This document shows positions 34,425-44,018 of a stretch of DNA of 64,000 bases, piece by piece. The stretch spans positions 1 to 64,000 of the forward strand of contig WNYE01000084.1 in the NCBI GenBank assembly GCA_021396245.1. Reading direction: 5' to 3'. Source of the stretch: Sporothrix humicola (Eukaryota > Ascomycota > Sordariomycetes > Ophiostomatales > Ophiostomataceae). The number at the start of each line of letters is the position of its first letter. Position 1 is the first letter of the stretch. The notes under the pieces are model-generated. The model made no database searches. It was not told the origin of the DNA and worked only from the letters and a program-made list of their open reading frames with translations. A program made the position numbers and the translations under genes.

Positions 34425-35807
34425 GCAGACAGTGCTTGTCTTTCATTTCGTCCCTTTTCGCCCTCTCGTTTTCTTCCAAAGTTACGTCTTTTTTTATTTT
34501 CTGTTTGGAATCTACACCATGAACACGGATACACAACAAGCGTCCTCTCTTTTTTGGGTATTTAAAAAAGGATCGCTTGGATTAGTCCCCTTTCTTTGGG
34601 ACACGACTACTACTACTCTCGGTTTTAATTATGGAAAGGGTGCATATTTCTTGATAATTCTGGGGGCGCTTTTTCTTTGTTTATCTCTCTCTTTTCTCTC
34701 TCCTTTTTTTTGTTCATGTTCGGCGTTACAAGACCGGACTTGTCTTGGGTAATATGTGGAAGTCCTGCTCTGACTCGACAGCTTCCCCGGTGGTTAAATG
34801 TTTTTTTTGTTTACTTCCTTTTGTGTAATTTCCTTTCCTTATTTAGATCTCTCCCCGCGAGCATCTCTCCTGCTAGTATCAGATACATTCATCAGTATCT
34901 GAGAAAGTAGGACAGAGGCTATAAAATACAACTTTTTCAAACGAAATACAGTGCTTGTCGTGAAGTCATGGGCTCATATGTCGTGAATTTGGTGTGAGAA
35001 TGCAAATACAAATAATACAAATACAAGAGATAGATACAGATGGTATACAATACAGTAATGTACAATGAGATATACATATGTACGGACAAAAGAAACACCA
35101 GACCAGCAGGCTATGCAAGAGACTCAAAGTATAAGAAAGAAGGAAAAGTACATGTTGAATGCAATGGTAAAAGAAAGTAGAGAAAGAAAATCGAGAAACT
35201 CCGTAGAGATGCTTGTCATAAAGACAGAAGCAGTGGCTAAGCTATGATAATGAAGCAGGTAAACAATAAATCATATGGTAATAAAACAAACAAGAAGATA
35301 GACGTCCACGATGCAATGCAAAGAGACTAAAATCAAATAAAAGAAGCAAAAAAACAAGGTAAAGGATACAAATAAATCAAAAGACAAAGGAAATGTGGCT
35401 CAGAGCGGCGCTCGACAGGTCCAACGATATCGTACATTCGAGAACGCAGCCGCTGATGCAATGATGTGTGGCGTTCGAAGAGGCGAGATAAAAAGACCGG
35501 CCATGTCAAGGAGCTCAAAGTTGTTGATGGTCAACTGAGCACACCAAGAAAGGCCTCTGTTAATCTTTTATCGTCTTCTCACTCCTGACCTTGACTTTTT
35601 GTTACTTGATTGTTGATTGTTCTTTGTTTTGTTTTCGTTTGATTTTCAAGAGTCTCTTCACATATATGAGGGCCAGTCCGAGTGAAAGTCAGTCGCAGGA
35701 GTAGAACCCTCTTGTCGAGGGCCACTCTCTCGACATGTGCAGGACTTGCTACAAGCCGTCGTGAAGTCTGTTTGTGTGTGTTTTTGTGTGAGAACAATCA
35801 ACAAAGG
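34425..35807. other. shared 3' intergenic region
   Basis: About 1.4 kb between two convergent stop codons. The first part is T-rich and the part at 34915-35400 is A-rich on the plus strand, matching 3' ends arriving from both sides. No coding region is supported. Confidence 0.5.
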
Positions 35808-37259
35808 TCAAGGCCGGAGGAACTGCCAGTCATCGCTGTCGTCGTCGTCAGCGTCCGAAAAGTGTTCCGAGTTGTGGTCGACGTCGCTGTGCTCGACCAT
35901 GTCGATATCGAGGATCCAGTCGGCGGAGGTGTCGTCGTTGGTGTCGTCAGCCGAGACTAGCTCTGAGATCGAGTCGGTCTCAACCGAAGGGAGGATGGAA
36001 GTGTCTGTCTTAGTCTCAACCTCCGCCTCCTGTTCCAGCTCGTAGACGATACGAACAGGCGGTGAAGATGAGACGGACGAAGAAGACGGAGTCGGCAGGC
36101 CAGTCGAGCTCTGAGAAGAAGATCCCGAGCCCGACAGCTCCGCATTGTACTCGATCTCCATGTCCATCTGCGACTCGGGGACGGCGGCCAGGTACGCGGC
36201 CATCTCTTCGTCCTGGAGGAAGCGGGCCAGCGCGGCGTCGTCGGCCAGATTGGCAAACGACAGGCCAAGATCGGGGAGTGTGGGGTCAATGTCGGCATTG
36301 ACACTGCTGTCGGCCGGTGTCATCATGCCGTCCGTAAACGACATGTCGGTGACTGGCATTTCCGACCACTCTGTCGTGCCGGGCGTAGGAGCAAAAGTAA
36401 ACGCAGACGATGTCGATGTCCGGGGGGAACGACCCCGCACCCGGCCGCGTCTGCTTCTACTTCTACCCGGCGCAACAGAGACAGAGTACAGAGGTTCATC
36501 GTGGACAATCGTGTCTAGGCCGAAGCCGGCTCCACAGGCGTGCTCGTTGTCGTACAGCAAACCGAGACGGTACAGTTCTGCGTCGTCGGATGGAGCATCG
36601 ACAGACATGCGGCGCTTGGTGGTAGTGGCGTCCCGGAAGGCGCCTTGGCGCTCCAGAGACGGCCGCCGGTTGGTTCTCCGTCCTGTCCGTGTGAACAGGG
36701 GCGTGCCGGCCGCCGGTGCTGCTCTCGGTCTGGCCCGCTCCGGACACGGTTCGCGTGCCTGGTAGACGGCCATCTCGTTCAAGCAGGAATCGCGCACCGA
36801 CCTGCGCTGGCCGCGGATTCGCAGGCCGCCGCCCTTGGCATAGCCGATGCGGTTGTACATGTACCAGCGTGTGGGCGAGGTGGTGGTCGACTGCTGCAGC
36901 AGCCGGATCTGATGCGGTCTCAGGCGGCAGGGTAGGTTTGCATCGTATGCACACACGCCGTCACTTTCACCCTGCACAGACTTGGCGAAGTAAAACTCCA
37001 TGTCGTATCGGTAGGACCAGCAGGCCATCTGCCGCGCGCTGAGACGGGCCTTGCTGGGTCCATGGCGCCAGTCGTGGATCTGCGTGCTGGAGGGCGGGAG
37101 GTGTCGGTTGTGGGCGACGAGGTCGGTCAGATAGGGAGAGGTCGACGATGTGTCGAAAGGATGAGCATTGTGTCCATCCTTGAGGAGGGAGGGAGGATCT
37201 TGAATCTGACTCGAGGGCGAAGGATCGCCGTCGGCCGAAGAATAGAGGACTAAGCCCAT
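35808..37259 (-). CDS. conserved-looking protein of unknown function with acidic tail
   Basis: Single exon, 483 aa. I do not recognise a family. Residues ~65-150 are the most ordered part, rich in Tyr, Trp and Arg (ARQMACWSYRYDMEFYFAKS, YMYNRIGYAKGGGLRIRGQ). A basic middle (RSRSRRGRVRGRSPR near 285) could serve as a nuclear signal. The last ~200 residues are Ser/Thr/Asp/Glu-rich and end with DADDDDSDDWQFLRP. No signal peptide or membrane segment is present. Codon structure is clear throughout, so the gene is probably real. The ATG at 37259 lies only ~33 bases from a TATA-like box, so translation could begin elsewhere. A role as a nuclear regulator would be a guess. Confidence 0.7.
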   Translation of the reverse strand: MGLVLYSSADGDPSPSSQIQDPPSLLKDGHNAHPFDTSSTSPYLTDLVAHNRHLPPSSTQIHDWRHGPSKARLSARQMACWSYRYDMEFYFAKSVQGESDGVCAYDANLPCRLRPHQIRLLQQSTTTSPTRWYMYNRIGYAKGGGLRIRGQRRSVRDSCLNEMAVYQAREPCPERARPRAAPAAGTPLFTRTGRRTNRRPSLERQGAFRDATTTKRRMSVDAPSDDAELYRLGLLYDNEHACGAGFGLDTIVHDEPLYSVSVAPGRSRSRRGRVRGRSPRTSTSSAFTFAPTPGTTEWSEMPVTDMSFTDGMMTPADSSVNADIDPTLPDLGLSFANLADDAALARFLQDEEMAAYLAAVPESQMDMEIEYNAELSGSGSSSQSSTGLPTPSSSSVSSSPPVRIVYELEQEAEVETKTDTSILPSVETDSISELVSADDTNDDTSADWILDIDMVEHSDVDHNSEHFSDADDDDSDDWQFLRP

Positions 37260-37291
37260 GTTCGAGGAAAAGAAATGTCGAGGAGTGTCCG

Positions 37292-37303
37292 CCTTTTATA
37301 TGG
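37292..37303 (-). promoter_or_regulatory. TATA-like box CCATATAAAAGG
   Basis: On the minus strand CCATATAAAAGG lies 33-44 bases upstream of the predicted start codon at 37259. It is a strong TATA consensus and also fits a CArG box (CC(A/T)6GG). The spacing leaves almost no leader if it acts as the TATA element for that ATG. Confidence 0.55.
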
Positions 37304-39721
37304 CGCGAATGTGAAGCTTTCGAGAGAAAAGAAAACCGGATTGCAAGATCGTGAGTGGATCCTGCAAAAAGCTGGCAAGTTGATGTGACGATGATGCAAT
37401 CACTAAGAGTTGACGGCTAATAGAGAGGAAAGGTGGCTTTTTCCGGAGGAAACGGAGAGAAGAATAGCGTGGCTTCGGGGAAGCGTAAGGCTAGAGTGAG
37501 GAACGGGGAAAAGGGAATTGTGGCCAAAGAAATTCAAAGAAATTCAAAAAACCAAGTTTCAACAGTCAAGGCGTCAAGCGAGAAACGGTGACGATATATA
37601 TCGTGAGTGTCCCAAGAAATAGCGTCAGCCAGCCGTGTGGTCTGACAAGGGTCATCCAGGCAGGAAAGGCGCTATCCCATGATACGGCTAGGCATATGGG
37701 GACGGCAGGAAGGCAGCTCAGGGCAAGCGGCACAGGTCTTAGGCCTCTTCTTCTACTGTGCTAACTGTATTTACTTTTCTATTTACAATTTCTTCTTTAC
37801 AACTTCTGAGCCAGGCTTTGCTGTTTCAAGTATGGACTGCGATCCAGGACTTGCCTCGTTTTGACAATGATTGGCTTCAAAGTCCTTTCTTTGCTGGATC
37901 TGCCGTATTTTCGTATTCCTTCAGTTGGCCTCATTTTGGGGTTTGGCTGTTTCTCACTTTTGATTTTATCTACTTTCGTCCCTTTTTTGACCGTTATTTG
38001 TTGCTCGCCGTGCTCCATCTGTGCCTCGCCTGTGCTCGCCGTGCCTCAAAACTCCTCAAAATTCCTCAAAATTCCTCAAATCATCAGAAATGCTTCCTCG
38101 CCGGGTTGACTCATGCTGCCTCTTCCTCGTGGTGGGTTTTGCAACGAGATTGGCCAAAATGACAAGATTTGGTAGAGAACCGAGTCTCAGTGTCGAAAAT
38201 GGAGACAACACTCGAGGAGGCTGTGCCCGCCGTGTTATCTGATTGGCTGGATTCGACGGTTCCTGGCGCTTTCCTGCCCTTCTGGGCTGCTTTGGTTGTC
38301 TGTCCCCTAGAAATTCAAGGTCTCGTGGCGCAGCGAGCCAACGGGTGCCTTCTCCAAGGCAGACATGGTGGAATTAGGGCTGCCGCCCCCCCAGTCTAGC
38401 CCCCTCCTCCATAAGAAATCCTCAAATCCTTAGAACTCTAAACAAAGCCCCTGTCTGCCTGTTTTACGATTTCCCACAATACGATGGACAAAAGGACGAC
38501 AATAAGGCATCAAATGAGAAGAAGTCAATGAAACGAGAATAAAAGAAAACGGAACAATTTCATGTGAACTTGACTGAAGAAAATCAAAAGAAAATCTGCC
38601 AAAATCCAAGCCAACAAGCTCGATTCGTCTTTGTCCCCCACTCAAAAAAGTCATGACGCAGAAGGCTCGACGGAAGCGGGCCCTGTGACGTGCCTTGGAA
38701 CCAGAAATGGGTCCCCTGCTGTCAGACTGCCAGAGGGACAGGAAGGAAAGGAAGGAAGATGACAAGAAAAGAGCACGACAACAAAGACCTTGTCTCGGGA
38801 AGTCAGGAACACTTTTTACGTATTTCCGTCTTTCCATCTTCCGTCTTCCCCGCATTCGACACATCTTCCATCGTCTGACGATGGACTCGGCAATGCAAAA
38901 GACTCATCAAAAGCACGTGGCCATTGTGTCATCCGTGGGTTGAAGGGACATGGAGAGTTTCTCAAAGGAAGAAAAGTAAAAGAAAGAAAACCTATTATCT
39001 TGGGAAAAAAAAAAAAAAAAAAAAAAATTTTGATCTTACTTAACACATTTTTTTTATTTGAATTTTATACTCTTTGAAAAAGATACCAAATTTATGAGCG
39101 AACATATTTTTATAAAAAAAAAAAAAAAAAAAAACCCAAAAAAACCCCATGTCTCAGGACTTGAAGGCAATTGATAATTACAAGACATGACATACGAATG
39201 GTCTCTTTTGTACCATTATTGACGAACTCTAGGACATTCTGTTTATCTTATCAGGATCCTCTTTGATGTCATCCCTTCTGCCCTATTTTTGGCGTTCCTG
39301 ACTTGTAGAATACGCCATTGCAGCCAATATGGCGAATCTGGTGGGATACATGACCGATGGATTCTGGCACTATTGCATTTCACCACAACATGTGCCATTT
39401 ATGCTCCGCATTCAAGTCAGCGAGACTGGCCCTTTGTTGCTCCGATACTCTCCCGATGCATGCATTTTGTTGATTTCCCCATCGATTTCATTAAAAAGCA
39501 GAGCCTCGCGCCTTTGGCTGACAAACCAAGGCGTGGTTATGCGCGATTGCGAAATCGTGCAACATGACAGCAAATGGCTGCAAGTTTTGGGCGATCGCTC
39601 ATAAATACATGTGGCAAGACTCTTGTTAAATAAACTACGTCAACGTCAACCAAACGAATCTCTAGCACCGTAACTAAACCCCACCACATCTTCCCCCAAA
39701 CCTCGAACATCACACATCACA
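37304..39721. other. intergenic DNA with A-rich tracts and small repeats
   Basis: No gene is supported. An 11-bp CTCAAAATTCC-type repeat occurs about three times at 38046-38082. Two pure A runs (39005-39027, 23 A; 39114-39134, 21 A) bracket an AT-rich 86-bp segment. CATAAATAC at about 39601-39609 is a weak TATA candidate for the dehydrogenase at 39722. Confidence 0.45.
38046..38082. repeat. 11-bp tandem repeat
   Basis: About 3.3 copies of CTCAAAATTCC with small changes, in non-coding DNA. Confidence 0.7.
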
Positions 39722-40643
39722 ATGGGCTACACAGACAAGCTTGCGGGCAAGAAGATTGTCGTCATTGGCGGCTCGTCGGGGTGAGTAGAACTGTCCCTAC
39801 CGAGTACATTTATTGACAGATCTGGCTAACAAACCAGCATCGGCTTCGGCGCGGCCGAGGCGTTTGTCGCCGTCGGCGCGCATGTCACCATTGTCTCGTC
39901 GTCCCAGAAGCACGTCGACGACGCCGTCCAGCGGCTGCGCAAGACGGCAGTCGAGGTGAACTCGAGCGGGGCCGCGCCCGTGGAAGGCGTCGTCGCCAAT
40001 GTCCGCGACGAGGCGGGGTTTACGGCGGCCCTGCAGGCCCTCGCGCCCGTCGACCACGTCGTCTTCTCGGCCGTCGACAAGATTATCCGCGGCCCCCTGG
40101 CCGATGCCGATCTGGACGATGCCAAGTACCTGTTTGGCGTCAAGTTCTGGGGCAGCATTGTCCTCGGCAAGATTCTGGTCAAGCACGACATTATCCAAGC
40201 TGGTGGCTCTTTGACGCTCACGTCGGGCGGTGCCGCTCTCCGTGCCGGCCCGGGCGCCGTGCTGGGCGGCGCACTCAATGCGGGCGTCATCAACCTGACG
40301 CAGGGCCTGGCCGTCGAGCTGGCCAAGGGCACGCCCGACAAGACGAACAAGAAGATCCGGGTCAACACGGTCGTGCCGGGCCTTGTCAAGACCGAGCTCT
40401 GGGACAAGCTCGGCAAGAGCAAGGAGGAGCAGGACGAGATTTTCCGGAAAGGCGCCGAGGCGCTGAGCGTCGGCTTTGTCGCCACGCCCGAGCACATTGC
40501 CGAGGCGTACCTGTACGCCGTGCGCGCCGACTATGCCAACGGCACGACCATTGTTATTGGTAGGTTCCCTGTGTCCATCTTTCATCCCCCTTCATCTTCT
40601 TTTCCCTGCTAACAAATCAGACGGCGGCGCGGCGAATGTGTAA
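39722..40643 (+). CDS. short-chain dehydrogenase/reductase-fold protein, atypical active site
   Basis: Three exons, 39722-39780, 39838-40559 and 40621-40643 (804 nt, 267 aa). Both introns are GT-AG and in frame, with CTAAC branch points. The Rossmann nucleotide-binding motif is GGSSGIG at residues 16-22. VNTVVPGLVKTELW near residue 205 is the usual PG-motif segment. The protein ends TIVIDGGAANV, the typical IDGG end of the classical SDR family. The catalytic Ser region is at about 149 (LTLTSGGAALR), but the YxxxK expected about 13 residues later is replaced by LGGAL (162-166), so normal SDR proton transfer is not expected. It may act on a different principle or only bind nucleotide. It is convergent with the GH43 gene, 71 bp between stop codons. 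Confidence 0.9.
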
Positions 40644-40714
40644 AGCATGATATACCAAGATAAATAATATGCAATAAATTCAAGTTTAAATTTGAGCTCT
40701 ATCTCTGACCCCGT

Positions 40715-42475
40715 CTACACTTCATACCGGTCCAAAGGATCCTGCTGCGGCCGGTACACAAACTCGTCGAACCGCGCGTCCATGGCCGTGCCGTTGAGGT
40801 CCGACGCAGCCACGCCCACGAACGCGCCCGTAAAACTGCCGTGCACCTGGTGCCCGCCACACTCGTCCGACACAATCGACGCGTCGTACACGGGGCCGAT
40901 CGCCTGAAGCTCCGGGTTTGTTTCCGTCGCATAGTAGAACTGCAGCGTCTTGCCGCCGCGCACCTGCGCCACCAGCCGCACTTTGCCCGTCGCGGGTAGC
41001 GGCACACCGGGCTGCATGGGCGTCTCGAGCTGGCCGTTGGGGAAGGACGCTTCCGACGTGAGCAGCTGCAGCTCACGGCCGGGCGGCGTGTCGCTCTTGG
41101 GGAAGACGCCGGCGTCTTCGGGCGTGGCCGCCGTGACTGTCAGATAGAAAAAGTTGTAGCGGCTGTAGTAGACTGTGAGGCCGGCAAACTGCCGCTCGTC
41201 TTCGGGCTGGTAGTCGTCTAGCACCGCCTCGGCGTCGTACGAGAAATGGGCCTGGCGGCGGGCCACGAGCGCCTGCTCGAACCACGAGCCGATCGACTCG
41301 CGGCCGTGGAGCACGAGCTGGCCGCCTTCAATGGAAAAGAGGCGCGCTGGGTCGGGCGAGCGCAGCCATTGCAGATCAGGGTGTAGCTTGGGTGCCGCCG
41401 TACCGTTGACGGCGCTGTAGTCGACTTGTGCCAGCTCGTCCTCCTTCCATGTGTAGGTCGTCTGCTTCCAGTAGGCGCCCGTGGCTGGATCGTCGTCGCG
41501 CCCGCCCGGCAGCTCCACGTACAGCGACGGCACAATACCGTCATCCAAATACAGCCAGCCGTCGTCACCCCAGTGCGCCGCCTGGATCGACGTCTCACGG
41601 CCCAGCACGCACCGTCTCTTTTGCGTGACGGGACGGCCGCACAGGTGCACCACGTACGGCTTGACGCTGCCGTCCGGCTGGTCCACGTCCACAATGTCAC
41701 CGTGGCCCGCCCGCTGCAGCGCCGTGAGTGGGTGGTCCTTGCTCGTCAGGATGTGCTTGTCCGGGTGTGTCTCGTAGGGGCCCCACACGCTGCCGCTCGT
41801 CGACCGCGCCATTGTCACGGCGTGATCGTAGCCCGTGCCACCCTCGGCCGTCACCAGGTAGTAAACACCATTCCGCTTGTACAGATGGGGTCCTTCGACA
41901 AGCGTCAAGTCTGTGCCACCGTAAATGTTCTTGCGCGGCCCCACGAGCCGCCCGGCCTTGGGGTCAAACTCTTGCAGGACAATGCCTGCAAACGCCGTCC
42001 GGTTGAGGGGACCGCCCGCCCGCTTACGGTGGTCCCACAACATGTTGACGTACCACTTGCGGCCGTCGTCCGGGTCGTGGAAGAGCGAAGGATCGAAGCC
42101 CGACGAGTTGGCAAAGACGGGATCGGACCACGGCCCCGTGATGGCCGGCGCGTGCACAATGTAGTTGAGCGAGTCCTTGAAGCTGCCGTCCTTGCGCTTG
42201 ACGTCCGAGTACACGAGCCAAAACTCGCTGCCGTCGTGCGTCAGGCACGGCGCCCAGACGCCGCAGCTGTCCGGGTCGCCGCGCATGTCGAGCTGGGCGG
42301 CCCGGCTGAGCGGGCGGCAGACCAGCGTCCAGTTGGCCAGGTCGGTCGAGTGATAGATTTGGACGCCCGGGTACCACTCGAAGGTGGATGTGGCAATGTA
42401 ATAGTCCTTGCCGACCCGGAGGACGGAAGGGTCGGCGTGGAAGCCGGGGAGGACGGGGTTGCGAACGCGAGGCAT
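40715..42475 (-). CDS. glycoside hydrolase family 43 beta-xylosidase-like enzyme
   Basis: Single exon, 586 aa. GH43 enzymes cleave xylo- or arabino-oligosaccharides with inversion, using a five-bladed beta-propeller. The three catalytic acids are in place: D15 (GFHADPSVLR, base), D128 (SSGFDPSLFHDPDD, pKa modulator) and E194 (LTLVEGPHLYK, acid). FEWYPGVQIYHSTDL and GCNFC-free WAPCLTHDG are family-like substrate-pocket segments. After about residue 330 comes the beta-sandwich domain usual in the XynB-type subfamily (WFEQALVARRQAHFSYDA). There is no signal peptide, so a cytosolic enzyme acting on imported oligosaccharides is likely. Xylose or arabinose specificity cannot be read. Start ATG 42475 precedes PRVRNPVLPGFHADP, the family's normal N-terminus. 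Confidence 0.93.
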   Translation of the reverse strand: MPRVRNPVLPGFHADPSVLRVGKDYYIATSTFEWYPGVQIYHSTDLANWTLVCRPLSRAAQLDMRGDPDSCGVWAPCLTHDGSEFWLVYSDVKRKDGSFKDSLNYIVHAPAITGPWSDPVFANSSGFDPSLFHDPDDGRKWYVNMLWDHRKRAGGPLNRTAFAGIVLQEFDPKAGRLVGPRKNIYGGTDLTLVEGPHLYKRNGVYYLVTAEGGTGYDHAVTMARSTSGSVWGPYETHPDKHILTSKDHPLTALQRAGHGDIVDVDQPDGSVKPYVVHLCGRPVTQKRRCVLGRETSIQAAHWGDDGWLYLDDGIVPSLYVELPGGRDDDPATGAYWKQTTYTWKEDELAQVDYSAVNGTAAPKLHPDLQWLRSPDPARLFSIEGGQLVLHGRESIGSWFEQALVARRQAHFSYDAEAVLDDYQPEDERQFAGLTVYYSRYNFFYLTVTAATPEDAGVFPKSDTPPGRELQLLTSEASFPNGQLETPMQPGVPLPATGKVRLVAQVRGGKTLQFYYATETNPELQAIGPVYDASIVSDECGGHQVHGSFTGAFVGVAASDLNGTAMDARFDEFVYRPQQDPLDRYEV

Positions 42476-43982
42476 AATGAAGATCGATACCGAAGCTGCG
42501 ATGCGGGCGAAGCAAGGAAAAGAAAAAAAAAGAGGAAGGAAAAGAATGCTTTAAAACTCTCTCAACCACCTCTTATCCATCATGAAGTCAGCCTTTGTCG
42601 TCAATTCGAGCTCCGTCACCTGCCAATGTCAACTGGACGGCGTCCGACAGCGGCTGTTTGCATTTAACCGGCGGCCTGTGACTCGTGGAATTTGGCGCCG
42701 CCCCAGTCGCTTCCCCGCAGGAGCTTCTGCAGCATGACGGTGCTGGTGTTGATTTGATGGAGTTGTGTTGTTGAAAGAGGGATGCAGAAAGGACTCGGAG
42801 AAGCTTTACAGAGAATTGGGGAGAGGAAAAAGAGTGAGAGGGGATGCCAGATAGGAATTACCGCATTAGGAAAGACGAGACCACTCGGTCTTGCTCTTTG
42901 CGATCATTGGCGATCATGACATTCGATGTTGTTGACAGGAAAGAGCTAACGACAACCACATGTGGGGTAGGTCTTTTACCCTGACAGCCCAACTTGGCAG
43001 TCGCTCCTTCTTTACGGTGTACAAAGACAACAAAGCAACATCATGATATGCCACCAGTGATGTTTGCCGATGCTGTTTGTGAATACCCAAGCTGCTCGGA
43101 CTTCATTGTCTGAAGTGACATTTCGGAGCATTCCGACATCAATGCGTCCCCCTTTCTGATCGCTTTCGACACCCGCCAACTCAACCGGAGACATATCTCT
43201 GCATGCCTCTTACAGAGATTTGACAGCAAAAGAAACGTGGCTTTTCATCGACATCTTGGGTTCTTGGTTTTGAAGAGTTTTCGCATCACACGCTGCATCG
43301 ACGCGGGTTCACCGCTTTCTTCGTCGCGTGGCTTCCTCCTGCAGCCATGTCTGTGTGCTTTGGACGCGAACCAGAGACGCGAGAGAGGACTACTCACGAC
43401 GGTGTGCTTTACCACAGCTGAGGGTAAGGGTTGTGGCTTGTTGGTGACACGAACACAGAAAACTCTGAATGGGACACAGAACACATCTCGTGTCTCTTCC
43501 TGCTTGTCTTTCACGCGAAAAACTCTCCGCTGCAGGGACATGCATGATTCCAGCCATTCCAGCACATGGGTGTTATTTTCGGAGTCTTTTTCACCTTGTT
43601 CTCCTTTCTCACCAGCCTGCTTCCCTGCCTCCCTGCCTTGGGCTTTGTTTCTGGTCGTGCTCGGGGTGCGCCGCCGTTGTATCCGTTCCTGATGGAGGAT
43701 ATGCTGGGAAATACTGGGAAACACTGTGAATACTGGGATATGCACAGATAATGCTGGGATAATACCAGCAGGGAATACGGAATACTCAGGAAGAACACAA
43801 CGTTCGACGAGTCTTCATAAAATCCCCTGTAGCCGAGGACACAATATTGAAAATGATTGAGCATCGCTTGGGCCTTGGGTAGTATTTTGTTGCGCTCAGA
43901 GCCTCTGATGCTGGTCTGACGGTGCATTTTTGGGCGAGGCTAATGTCGTATTTCTGTGAAGCGCGGAAAATCAGATATCTTA

Positions 43983-44018
<36 letters not shown>

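Noticed and set aside
41426..42667. 413-codon plus-strand frame
   Set aside because: Antisense of the GH43 gene, which has all three catalytic acids on the other strand.
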